Shown in pieces: positions 9,131 to 19,472 of a stretch of 64,000 nt of DNA. The notes beneath the pieces were generated by a model. That model was not told where the DNA came from. It did no database searches and worked only from the letters and a program-made list of their open reading frames with translations. This DNA comes from Flagellimonas abyssi (GTDB taxonomy: Bacteria > Bacteroidota > Bacteroidia > Flavobacteriales > Flavobacteriaceae): the NCBI RefSeq assembly GCF_019457905.1, contig NZ_JAHZSV010000019.1, forward strand, positions 24,030 to 88,029, in the 5' to 3' direction. The stretch's first letter is position 1; every line of letters begins with the position of its first letter. Made by a program: the position numbers and the translations under genes.

Positions 9131-10168
9131 TCACTCCACCTCCTTCAACAAAAACAAATACGCAGGAAAGTGGTCGCTATACCCGGCCGTATAGCTACCG
9201 CCCGAGTAGGTACGTAGCGGATACCCCTTAAACCGTCCTTCATCAGTTCGGATAAATTGTGGTGCAAAAATGCCCGCTTTCCAAAGCGATAGGGTTGTTC
9301 TGTTTTCGGTCACCAAATTGGAGGTCATAAAAATCTGGTCAAACAAGTTCCACTTATCTTGGTATGCCAACGAACCGATTCCTTTTTTAAACATTGCCTC
9401 CATAGGATTAAATAGGCTTAAGCTATCCAATTGACGCTTTTTGCCCTTTGTTTTCAGTATTTTTTTCAAGCTGTCATCAATGGGGTCGTCGTTGAGGTCA
9501 CCCATCGAAATAATTTTGGCATCCAAATCCAATTCTTGGATGGAGTCAATAATTCGCTTGTTCAACAAAGCCGCACGAACACGTAAAGGGGAACTTTTCG
9601 CCGCTCCGCCCCTCCGCGAGGGCCAATGGTTTACAATAAAATGAATTTCTTCACCATCCATAGTGCCGCCGACCACCAATTGGTCACGCGTGTATTTCCT
9701 TTCGCTCATTTCATCAAACAACAAAAGCCGATGACTTTTAAACGAAGAGGGAATAAATGCTGACTTTTTATAAAGCAGTGCCACATCAATACCGCGAGCA
9801 TCTGGGGAATCAAAATGGATGATGCCATAATCCTTATCCAGCAAATTGGGATGTTGCACCAAATCTTCCAGCACATCCAGATTTTCAACTTCGCAAAGCC
9901 CCACAATGTCGGGAGAGGTTTTAGACGTTTCGGCACCAATTTGCGAAATGACCTTGGATAGGTTTTCCACCTTTTGCAGATACCGTTCCCGCGTCCAATG
10001 ATAACTACCCTCGGGAGTTCGGTCATCATCAAAAGTGAGCGAATCGTTTACCGTATCGAACAGGTTTTCACAGTTGTAAAAAGCAATCGTTCTTAAGGTG
10101 TATGTCTTGGACTTTTGTCCATAAAGTGAGGTCGATATTAATACAAGTAGGCATATTAATAATCGCAT
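9131..10168 (-). CDS. Secreted endonuclease/exonuclease/phosphatase-family protein
   Basis: Protein of 345 aa with a signal peptide (about 18 aa, ending SLYGQ), so it acts in the periplasm or outside. All motifs of the EEP (DNase I-like) fold are present: YNCENLFD (Asn32, Glu34), LCEVEN (Glu93), VNHWPSRRGG (Asn180-His181), GDLNDDP (Asp224, Asn226) and YSDHFP (Asp332-His333). The NHWPSR form is typical of bacterial secreted nucleases and related phosphodiesterases. It is divergent from a TonB receptor and a DUF5689 lipoprotein, about 100 bp apart, suggesting joint action on extracellular nucleic acids or other phosphodiesters. The exact substrate is unknown. Confidence 0.85.
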   Translation of the reverse strand: MRLLICLLVLISTSLYGQKSKTYTLRTIAFYNCENLFDTVNDSLTFDDDRTPEGSYHWTRERYLQKVENLSKVISQIGAETSKTSPDIVGLCEVENLDVLEDLVQHPNLLDKDYGIIHFDSPDARGIDVALLYKKSAFIPSSFKSHRLLLFDEMSERKYTRDQLVVGGTMDGEEIHFIVNHWPSRRGGAAKSSPLRVRAALLNKRIIDSIQELDLDAKIISMGDLNDDPIDDSLKKILKTKGKKRQLDSLSLFNPMEAMFKKGIGSLAYQDKWNLFDQIFMTSNLVTENRTTLSLWKAGIFAPQFIRTDEGRFKGYPLRTYSGGSYTAGYSDHFPAYLFLLKEVE

Positions 10169-10269
10169 TTTATTTTGATTTTGTAGCTAAAATATGTAGA
10201 ATTGTTCGCTTTTCCGCAGTTTGTACAGCAATTACAACCCCTTTTTTATTAATTAACCTACAAAAACCT

Positions 10270-13005
10270 ATGAGGCTAGCCATAGTATTGGCCGTGCTTT
10301 GTTGTTGTGAGTTGCTGTATGCACAACAAAGTACTCGAGTTACAGGACAATTGATGGAAAAGGGTTCCGATACTCCCATTCCCAATGCCATAATTACCTT
10401 GGAAAACACTTTAAAGGAGTTTTCTGCAGATTCCTACGGTAAATTTGAGTTCGACCTAGTGGGTAAACAAACAGAGACACTCCATGTTTCCGCCCTGGAC
10501 TTTATTCCCAAACGATTTTTGCTCCATTTGGATGGAAATCCGATTGATTTAGGGACCATTTATCTGGAAAGGGATATTGCTAGAGAACAAACCGATAATT
10601 TGATTTCACTGACGGATGGAGATCTTTCCGATGATTTTGAATCCATTTCCAGCTCCATGGGATTATTGCAATCCACTAGGGACATATTTCTGAACCGTGC
10701 CGCTTTTGATTTTGGACAAGCCTTTTTTAAGGTGCGAGGTTATGATTCACGAAATGGCCAAGTGTTGATGAACGGAATTCCCATGAACAAATTTTTTGAT
10801 GGCAGGCCACAATGGAACAATTGGGGCGGCTTGAACGATGTGGTCCGAAATCAAGAATTCACCAACAGCCTAACGTTGAATCCGTACACCTTCGGCGCAA
10901 TTCTGGGCAACACGAACATCATTACCCGACCTTCTGGTTTTCGTTCCGGCCTGCGGTTATCGTCATCTATGTCCAATCGCACCTATCGCGGTAGGTTGAT
11001 GGCCACCTACAATTCCGGAGAAAAAGCAAGTGGTTTGGCCTATTCCGTATCCGCTTCGCGACGATGGGCCAAGGAAGGGTATGTAGATGGAACGCTGTAT
11101 GATGCCTACTCGTTTTTTGGAGCCTTCGAGTATCAATTTGACCCTGAAAACAGCATTACGTTTACCTCCATATGGGCACGTAACAGACGCGGAAGCTCCT
11201 CTGCCTTAACGGAGGAAGTCTTTGATTTGATGGGAGGGCAGTACAATCCATATTGGGGCGAACAAGGTGGCAAAATCAGAAATTCAAGAGAGCGTGAGAT
11301 TTTTGAGCCCTTGTTTTTGCTCAACTATGCTTTGAACAAGAAAAAGGTTAATTGGAATATTGGGGTTGCCTATCAAACAGGAATCAATTCCAGAAGCAGG
11401 CTTGGCTATTACAATGCGCCAAATCCCGATCCAACGTATTACCGTTATTTGCCCAGTTACCACATCAACAGTTCCATTGGAGCAGATTTTATCAATGCAA
11501 ACTTGGCGAAAGAAACATTTTTGAAAAACCCACAATTGGATTGGGAACAATTGTATGAAGCCAATACCAACAATAACGATAAGGCAGCTTATTTGCTTTA
11601 TGATGATGTTGCTCAGAACACGACCATTTCAGGTGCCACCAATTTGGATTATGCTTTGAATGATTTCATCAAACTTGGCTTTGGCGGAAATTACAGAGCT
11701 ACAGGATCTGAAAACTATGCCGAAATACAAGATTTGTTGGGAGCTACTTATCATGAGGATATGGACACTTTTTCCAACACCTTGAATAATGTTGATGAGG
11801 AACTACAAAAGACAGAAGGCGAGAAATTCAATTACTATTATAATTTGGATGCCTCTCAAATGGAAGGGTTTGCCCAAGTGCAATTGACTTCCAACAAATG
11901 GGATGGATTTGTATCAGCTTCGTATTCCAACTTTAATGTGCAGCGCAATGGATTCTTCAAAAACGAGCGCTATTTGGAAAATTCCTTCGGAGCAAGCGAA
12001 AAAATTATCTTTTCCAACTTGGCATATAAAGGTGGATTCACGTATTTCTTGACGGGACGACATTGGTTTACGGCCAATGCTGCTATGGTGGAACGACCAC
12101 CTATCATACAGAACATTTTTATCAACCCACGGGAAAATAACGAAACGGTTCCCGAGCTTCAAAAAGAGGTGGTCAGCAGCGTGGACATGAGCTATTTTGT
12201 GCGTCTCCCGAGCTTAACGGGACGAATCAGTGCGTTTTATACCAGGTTTCAGCATACTACCGACATTAATTTCTTTTTTGTGGATTCTGGCTTGGGTTCC
12301 GATTTTGTTCAAGAAGTAATCACAGGATTGGACAGGCTTCACAAAGGCATCGAGTTTGGTTTTGAGTACGAGGCATCATCCAGTGTAAAATTGACCGCTG
12401 CAGGAAACATTGGCCATTATGTATATGCGAGCGACCCATCTGTGCAAATCAATTTTGATGCCGCAGGCGCCGAAGAAGAACTTATTTCTCCCGAGGGAAA
12501 CATAGATTTGGGCATCGCCGATCTCAAGGATTTAAAACTGGCCCAAGGGCCACAAACTGCACTTGCATTGGGGGTATCCTACCGAGCTCCCAAATATTGG
12601 TGGATAAGCGGCACTACCAATTACCTCACCAATAATTATAGTAATCTCTCCACCATTACCAGAACGTCCAGTTTTCTCATCGACCCCGAAACCAATGAAC
12701 CTTTTCCCGATGCTACCGAAGAGAATGTGGCCAAATTGCTAGAGCAAAACAAACTCGACGATATCTATTTGTTGAATTTGGTCGGGGGCAAATCTTGGTT
12801 GATCGATGGAAAGTACATCAGCTTTTTCGCCAGCGTCAACAATGTGTTTGATAAGGTTTTCCGCACAGGCGGATATGAGCAGAGCAGAAACGGAAATTTT
12901 GGCCAGTTGAAACAGGACAATCAGAGTGGAACGCCCTCCTTTGCCCCAAAATATTGGTACAGTTACGGAAGAACCTATTTCTTGAATTTGGCCATCAGTT
13001 TTTAA
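10270..13005 (+). CDS. TonB-dependent receptor with carboxypeptidase-regulatory-like domain
   Basis: Outer-membrane receptor of 911 aa. I choose the ATG at 10270 because it begins a good signal peptide (MRLAIVLAVLCCCELLYAQQ); the frame is open further upstream but that extension would place the signal peptide internally. After it come a CarboxypepD_reg-like domain (~20-100), a plug and a long barrel ending LNLAISF with the usual terminal Phe. The plug carries FFKVRGYDSRNGQVLMNGIPMNKFFDGRPQW, in the style of receptors for larger substrates. The DUF5689 protein follows 10 nt downstream and a secreted nuclease is divergent, so nucleic-acid-derived material is a reasonable but untested ligand. 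Confidence 0.85.
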   Translation: MRLAIVLAVLCCCELLYAQQSTRVTGQLMEKGSDTPIPNAIITLENTLKEFSADSYGKFEFDLVGKQTETLHVSALDFIPKRFLLHLDGNPIDLGTIYLERDIAREQTDNLISLTDGDLSDDFESISSSMGLLQSTRDIFLNRAAFDFGQAFFKVRGYDSRNGQVLMNGIPMNKFFDGRPQWNNWGGLNDVVRNQEFTNSLTLNPYTFGAILGNTNIITRPSGFRSGLRLSSSMSNRTYRGRLMATYNSGEKASGLAYSVSASRRWAKEGYVDGTLYDAYSFFGAFEYQFDPENSITFTSIWARNRRGSSSALTEEVFDLMGGQYNPYWGEQGGKIRNSREREIFEPLFLLNYALNKKKVNWNIGVAYQTGINSRSRLGYYNAPNPDPTYYRYLPSYHINSSIGADFINANLAKETFLKNPQLDWEQLYEANTNNNDKAAYLLYDDVAQNTTISGATNLDYALNDFIKLGFGGNYRATGSENYAEIQDLLGATYHEDMDTFSNTLNNVDEELQKTEGEKFNYYYNLDASQMEGFAQVQLTSNKWDGFVSASYSNFNVQRNGFFKNERYLENSFGASEKIIFSNLAYKGGFTYFLTGRHWFTANAAMVERPPIIQNIFINPRENNETVPELQKEVVSSVDMSYFVRLPSLTGRISAFYTRFQHTTDINFFFVDSGLGSDFVQEVITGLDRLHKGIEFGFEYEASSSVKLTAAGNIGHYVYASDPSVQINFDAAGAEEELISPEGNIDLGIADLKDLKLAQGPQTALALGVSYRAPKYWWISGTTNYLTNNYSNLSTITRTSSFLIDPETNEPFPDATEENVAKLLEQNKLDDIYLLNLVGGKSWLIDGKYISFFASVNNVFDKVFRTGGYEQSRNGNFGQLKQDNQSGTPSFAPKYWYSYGRTYFLNLAISF

Positions 13006-13015
13006 TCTACTTCTT

Positions 13016-14380
13016 ATGAAAAACGTGATTTTAAAAATTATCGGAACCTTCATTTTGATTTCCTTTTTATGTTGTGTGGATGGAAGGGATTTTGATGAAA
13101 TCAAAGGAAATTGCATAACGGATATAGCGTCCAACATCACTTTTTCCGAGTTGGATTCCTTGGTGCAAGATGATGCAGTCCAGATTCTGGATGATTTGAT
13201 TTTAGAAGGTTATGTAGTCTCATCCGACCGTGCTGGGAATTTTTTCGGGGTGCTTTATCTGCAAGATGCCCTAAGCAATCCAAAATCAGGCCTTCAACTT
13301 GAAATGGATTTGAGGGAATCCCATTTGCAATTTCCAGTGGGGAGCAAAGTTTTGGTAAAGTTGAAAGACCTTTATTTGGGCAAAAAAGGAAGTAACCTTC
13401 GAATCGGGAGCGTTTTCTCTTCCTTTGGAAACCTTTCCATCGGCAGGTTGCCTTCGGGGAAGGTTTTTGAGCATCTTTTTGTGGCGTGCGATGGTGGAGG
13501 GAATCCCGACCCTGTGCTTGCAACAATATCAGAAATAGATAGTTTGCCCTCCAATATATTGGTAGAACTACAAAATGTGGAGTTTGCGGAGGAAGCCTTG
13601 GGCGAAACCTATGCCATTTCCCAAGAAGAAACCGAACGGACCCTGCTGGATTGCGAAGAAAACGAGATTACACTTATAAACAGTGGTTATGCCGATTTCC
13701 AAGCCGAACCGTTGCCTGGAGCGAACGGAACGATTACTGCAATCTTAACCAAGGACGGTAAGACCCCTAAACTCGTAATCCGAACATTGGATGATGTAAA
13801 CTTTACGGAAGAGCGTTGCCCAGAGATTATCACCGAGTTCACTTCCAATCAAATTTTTATTTCAGAATTGGCAGACCCCGATAATAATGCAGGCGCTCGT
13901 TTTGTGGAGCTGTACAACTCATCTTCCGAGCCATTGGATTTAAACCTATGGACGCTACGCAGATACACCAACGATAATACAGAAGTGAGCTCCACTATAG
14001 ATTTGTCGGGTTTTATTATTGGTGCCGAGAGTACATTGGTGATTTCTCCCAACGCGGCAGAATTTGAACTTGTCTATGGCTTTGCTCCCGATTTGGGAGT
14101 ATCCACCAACAGCCCTGCAGATTCCAATGGGGATGATAATTTGGAGTTGGTCGACCCCTTCGGAACCGTAATCGATATGTTCGGGGTAATTGGAGAGGAT
14201 GGCTCGGGAACCAACCATGAGTTCGAGGATGGAAGAGCGGTTCGCAATCCTGATATTTTGAAAGGTAATCCAACCTTCACCTTTGGTGAATGGATCATTT
14301 TTAATGATTCGGGAGAAGCGGGCACCACGGATTTACCCCAAAATGCCCCCGAGGATTTTACCCCAGGGGTTAGGGATTAA
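13016..14380 (+). CDS. DUF5689 + lamin-tail domain lipoprotein
   Basis: Exported protein of 454 aa. The N-terminus (to Cys19/Cys20) looks like a lipoprotein signal, though the lipobox is not classical. Residues ~40-265 match the DUF5689 family, which I believe contains OB-like folds related to nucleic-acid-binding modules. Residues ~278-410 form a lamin-tail (LTD) domain, starting IFISELADPDNNAGARFVELYN. LTD domains are common in secreted bacterial nucleases and surface proteins. The gene lies 10 nt after the TonB receptor, so the two are cotranscribed, and together they probably form a surface binding and import unit. No catalytic motif is visible. Confidence 0.75.
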   Translation: MKNVILKIIGTFILISFLCCVDGRDFDEIKGNCITDIASNITFSELDSLVQDDAVQILDDLILEGYVVSSDRAGNFFGVLYLQDALSNPKSGLQLEMDLRESHLQFPVGSKVLVKLKDLYLGKKGSNLRIGSVFSSFGNLSIGRLPSGKVFEHLFVACDGGGNPDPVLATISEIDSLPSNILVELQNVEFAEEALGETYAISQEETERTLLDCEENEITLINSGYADFQAEPLPGANGTITAILTKDGKTPKLVIRTLDDVNFTEERCPEIITEFTSNQIFISELADPDNNAGARFVELYNSSSEPLDLNLWTLRRYTNDNTEVSSTIDLSGFIIGAESTLVISPNAAEFELVYGFAPDLGVSTNSPADSNGDDNLELVDPFGTVIDMFGVIGEDGSGTNHEFEDGRAVRNPDILKGNPTFTFGEWIIFNDSGEAGTTDLPQNAPEDFTPGVRD

Positions 14381-14384
14381 AATA

Positions 14385-14915
14385 TTAAAACGCCTTATAG
14401 CTAAACTTTTGCCCACCCACAGATGCATCGGCCATAAGACCCGCTTTCGGAAGTGCAAAAACGGCCACACCATCCTTGTACTTGGCGTTAAAGGCTATGC
14501 CCGATTTTAAGGCAACTGCCGAAGTCTCGGCCGCAAATTGGAACTTTTCGGTCTTAAAACGTTGCAGGTCCACATCGGTCTCGAAGAAAATTACTTCGAT
14601 AATGGCCTGTCCGCCTGCCTGTAATCCAATGTTCAATTTTTTAAGGTCGGCCATTCCCACGGCATCACCGTTTTCATACACCACACCGTTACCAGATGCA
14701 CCACCGATGATAAAACCACCTTTTCCAACATTGGGGAAGATTACGTAACCGGCAGAATTCTCAAAAAAGCCTTCCAAACTTGGACTTGTTTCCAGCAGTG
14801 TAGATTTTGCCTTTTCGGCGTCCGCCATTATTTTTTCATCCTTTCTGCTTTGGGCCGATATAGAAATGGCGAAAAGAAAAAGGGTCAGCATTATAACAGG
14901 TTGTATACGTTTCAT
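14385..14915 (-). CDS. SYLF/YSC84 domain lipid-binding protein
   Basis: Exported protein of 176 aa from the ATG at 14915; the frame is open 16 codons further upstream, but only MKRIQPVIMLTLFLFAISISAQ makes a signal peptide. The rest is a SYLF (YSC84-like) domain: AGYVIFPNVGKGGFIIGGASGNGVVYENG, then LQAGGQAIIEVIFF. The eukaryotic members bind phosphoinositides; the bacterial role is unknown but probably involves the membrane. It converges on the DUF5689 gene with 4 nt between stops. Confidence 0.8.
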   Translation of the reverse strand: MKRIQPVIMLTLFLFAISISAQSRKDEKIMADAEKAKSTLLETSPSLEGFFENSAGYVIFPNVGKGGFIIGGASGNGVVYENGDAVGMADLKKLNIGLQAGGQAIIEVIFFETDVDLQRFKTEKFQFAAETSAVALKSGIAFNAKYKDGVAVFALPKAGLMADASVGGQKFSYKAF

Positions 14916-14951
14916 AGTGTTTCTTTTTTTGTTACTCAAAATTAAAGAAAG

Positions 14952-14976
14952 AACCCCTTCCAATCTGGAAAGGGTT
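14952..14976 (-). terminator. Terminator after the DinB-like gene
   Basis: Stem AACCCCTTCC/GGAAAGGGTT (one G-U pair) at 14952-14961 and 14967-14976, followed on the minus strand by CTTTCTTT. It lies downstream of the minus-strand gene ending at 15014. Confidence 0.7.
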
Positions 14977-15013
14977 TGCCAATTATTGTTAAGGAAAGCC
15001 TATAGTTTTCACA

Positions 15014-15622
15014 TTACATTTGAGGAAAATCCTCGTCTTCCATTACCTCTTCCATTTGTAGCACGTGCCTTTCCATATGTCCTGCGATAAAAACAATGAA
15101 CTGGGCGGCATCAACAGTGCCAAAAGGTAGTTTTGCATAACGGTTTCTTAGATCATCCTCGGTGGTTTCAATATATTCCATAAGTTCTTGGCGTATGGCA
15201 AGCAACGCGCCCAAGGTCTCCTCCGTAGAACCAAACTGACCACTAGGTTCAAATGGTTCTGCAGTTTTAACTTTTTGACTCCTATCAGCTATCATGGGCA
15301 TAATTTGGTCATCTTTAAAAACAAGGGAATCTTTTAGCTCTGGTTTTGGGCCATCAGCAATACTTTTATGGAGCATTTCAACAAACATTTTTTCCGTCAA
15401 TGCCAAGTGTTCCACATTTTCGGCGATGGACCACGAAGTTGGGTCGGGCTTGTAGTCGAGTTGTTCATCAGAAAGACCATCCAGTACTTGTTTCATGTGT
15501 TCTCGACTTTCCGTTAAATGTTTCATGATCCATTCTTTGTCCTTTGAGTCGATTTGAATTTCTGGATCTTTGGTAAAACCGAAAAATAGAACAATGGCTA
15601 AAGGGAAGAGTAATTTTTTCAT
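15014..15622 (-). CDS. Exported DinB-superfamily protein
   Basis: Protein of 202 aa with an N-terminal hydrophobic signal (~17 aa). The rest is a DinB/YfiT-like four-helix bundle. The three metal-site histidines are visible: His72 (NVEHLAL), His182 and His186 (GHMERHVLQM). DinB-type proteins bind a metal and some are thiol-dependent transferases, but the function of exported flavobacterial members is not known. The gene is divergent from katG across a 275-bp AT-rich region. Confidence 0.8.
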   Translation of the reverse strand: MKKLLFPLAIVLFFGFTKDPEIQIDSKDKEWIMKHLTESREHMKQVLDGLSDEQLDYKPDPTSWSIAENVEHLALTEKMFVEMLHKSIADGPKPELKDSLVFKDDQIMPMIADRSQKVKTAEPFEPSGQFGSTEETLGALLAIRQELMEYIETTEDDLRNRYAKLPFGTVDAAQFIVFIAGHMERHVLQMEEVMEDEDFPQM

Positions 15623-15798
15623 TTGTAATGATGTTTTTATTTTTTTATACAGTTTCTTAATAGTTAGTACTTTAAAGATAATTCAAATAGTAATATCAAA
15701 TAATAAATTAACGAATGAGTAAAGAAATCCTTAAATTTAGGAAAGCATGCAGATGCGTCCAGCACAGATATTATTCCGATGTATTAAAATAGATGATG

Positions 15799-15814
15799 AC
15801 TATTATTTAATAGT
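15799..15814. promoter_or_regulatory. Palindrome upstream of katG
   Basis: Perfect 6-bp arms ACTATT/AATAGT around ATTT, about 85 bp before the katG start. A second inverted repeat, CTATTGT (15832-15838) and ACAATAG (15863-15869), lies nearer the gene. Either could bind a peroxide-responsive regulator; AT-rich chance repeats are an alternative. Confidence 0.4.
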
Positions 15815-15876
15815 ATTTTAATATCGATTATCTATTGTTGTAGCAACGAATCTTATAATTTTACAATAGCTATTAA

Positions 15877-18123
<2,247 letters not shown>

Positions 18124-18167
18124 TCCGTTCGAAGCAAAAGATAGAAAAAGAAAATTAATTGCAAATG

Positions 18168-18201
18168 CTGCCATGGCCCACTCGGTTATGGCAGTTTTTT
18201 T
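18168..18201 (+). terminator. Terminator after katG
   Basis: Stem CTGCCAT (18168-18174)/ATGGCAG (18188-18194) with a 13-nt loop and seven T residues to 18201. It lies only 18 nt before the ankyrin gene start, so that gene would depend on read-through or on its own promoter. Confidence 0.75.
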
Positions 18202-18218
18202 ATAACTTTCAATCACCT

Positions 18219-18695
18219 ATGAGCAATAAAGAAGAACTCTTCGATAATATACGACTTGGGAACTCAGAAGCTGTTGAGAACCTATTGGAAAGCAACCCCA
18301 AACTTTTGGAAAGCAAAGACCAAAGAGGCTCTACTCCACTACTGTTGGCCGCTTACTATGGACATGAGAATGTGGTAGAGTTTCTGTTGGAAAAAGGGGC
18401 CACAGTCGATGCTTTGGATGGCTCTGGAAACACGGCCTTAATGGGAGTTTGCTTTAAAGGTTACACCGATATAGCCAAGAAATTGATAGATGCCGGAGCC
18501 AATGTGAGTCAAAAAAATGCAATGGGAGCCACTTGTCTTATCTATGCCGTAACCTTCAACCGAAAGGATATCGCCGAAATGCTTTTAGAACATGGTGCGG
18601 ATGCTTCCATAAAAGACAATAGGGGAAAGACCGCCATGGACCTTGTTTTGGAACAAGGGAACACCGAGTTGGAAGAACTTTTAAAAAAATATTAG
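18219..18695 (+). CDS. Ankyrin-repeat protein downstream of katG
   Basis: Protein of 158 aa from the ATG at 18219 (MSNKEELFDNIRLGN); an earlier in-frame ATG at 18159 would run through the terminator and is unlikely. Three full ankyrin repeats are clear (RGSTPLLLAAYYGHENVVEFLL, SGNTALMGVCFKGYTDIAKKLI, MGATCLIYAVTFNRKDIAEMLL) plus a first and a last partial one. No signal peptide is visible. Ankyrin proteins encoded beside catalases, such as AnkB with KatB in Pseudomonas, are needed for full catalase activity, so a helper role for KatG is a fair inference. The stop abuts the ATG of the next gene. Confidence 0.88.
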   Translation: MSNKEELFDNIRLGNSEAVENLLESNPKLLESKDQRGSTPLLLAAYYGHENVVEFLLEKGATVDALDGSGNTALMGVCFKGYTDIAKKLIDAGANVSQKNAMGATCLIYAVTFNRKDIAEMLLEHGADASIKDNRGKTAMDLVLEQGNTELEELLKKY

Positions 18696-19472
18696 ATGTC
18701 CACCACTTTGAACCTTGCTTTGATTCAGACCGATTTGTACTGGGAGGACCCAGTGAGCAACCGAAAAATGTTTGAAGAAAAGATTGAGGGCATTTCAGAC
18801 GATGTGGATTTGATTATACTTCCCGAAATGTTCACCACAGGGTTTACCATGAAGCCCGAGAAGATATTATTGTCCGAAAGCAAGGGAACACTCGATTGGA
18901 TGAAAAAAATCGCCCAACAAAGCAACACGGCGCTTATGGGAAGCATTGTTTTTCAAGAAAACGGAAAGTTTTATAATAGGCTGTTTTTTGTGTCACCGGA
19001 CGGAAAAGTTGAGGCCTACGATAAAAGGCATACGTTCACATTGGCAGGTGAAGATGAGGTATACGAAGCAGGCAACGAAAAACTCATTTTTGAATACAAA
19101 GGATTCAAAATTTGTCCAATGATCTGTTATGATCTTCGGTTCCCGGTTTGGTCCAGAAATGTGGAAGACTACGATGTACTAATCTATGTGGCCAATTGGC
19201 CAAGTAAGAGAATTAATGCCTGGGATACACTGCTTAAGGCAAGGGCCATCGAGAATATGGCATACTGTGTTGGGGTAAACCGAACAGGAACCGACGGATT
19301 GGATTATGAATATCCAGGACATTCCGCGATTTACGATGTACTTGGAGAACCGTTGGCCTTTTCGCAGGATGAAGAAGTCCTGTATGCTACCTTGAACAAA
19401 GAGCATGTTACATCTACCAGAAAGCAACTACGATTTTTAGAAGACCGCGATAACTTTAGTTTGATAGGATAA
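18696..19472 (+). CDS. Omega-amidase-type carbon-nitrogen hydrolase
   Basis: Nitrilase-superfamily enzyme of 258 aa. The catalytic triad is Glu44 (LPEMFTTGF), Lys110 (YDKRHTF) and Cys144 (CYDLRFP). The FTTGFTM segment and DKRHTFTLAGED resemble omega-amidase (YafV/NIT2), which hydrolyses alpha-ketoglutaramate and alpha-ketosuccinamate and removes by-products of glutamine and asparagine transamination. It starts directly after the ankyrin gene and converges on the Ig-like lipoprotein gene, overlapping its end by 17 nt. Confidence 0.88.
   Translation: MSTTLNLALIQTDLYWEDPVSNRKMFEEKIEGISDDVDLIILPEMFTTGFTMKPEKILLSESKGTLDWMKKIAQQSNTALMGSIVFQENGKFYNRLFFVSPDGKVEAYDKRHTFTLAGEDEVYEAGNEKLIFEYKGFKICPMICYDLRFPVWSRNVEDYDVLIYVANWPSKRINAWDTLLKARAIENMAYCVGVNRTGTDGLDYEYPGHSAIYDVLGEPLAFSQDEEVLYATLNKEHVTSTRKQLRFLEDRDNFSLIG

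Noticed and set aside
10102..10269. In-frame upstream extension of the TonB receptor (MSWTFVHK...)
   Set aside because: It overlaps the start of the divergent nuclease-like gene and would bury a good signal peptide that begins at 10270.
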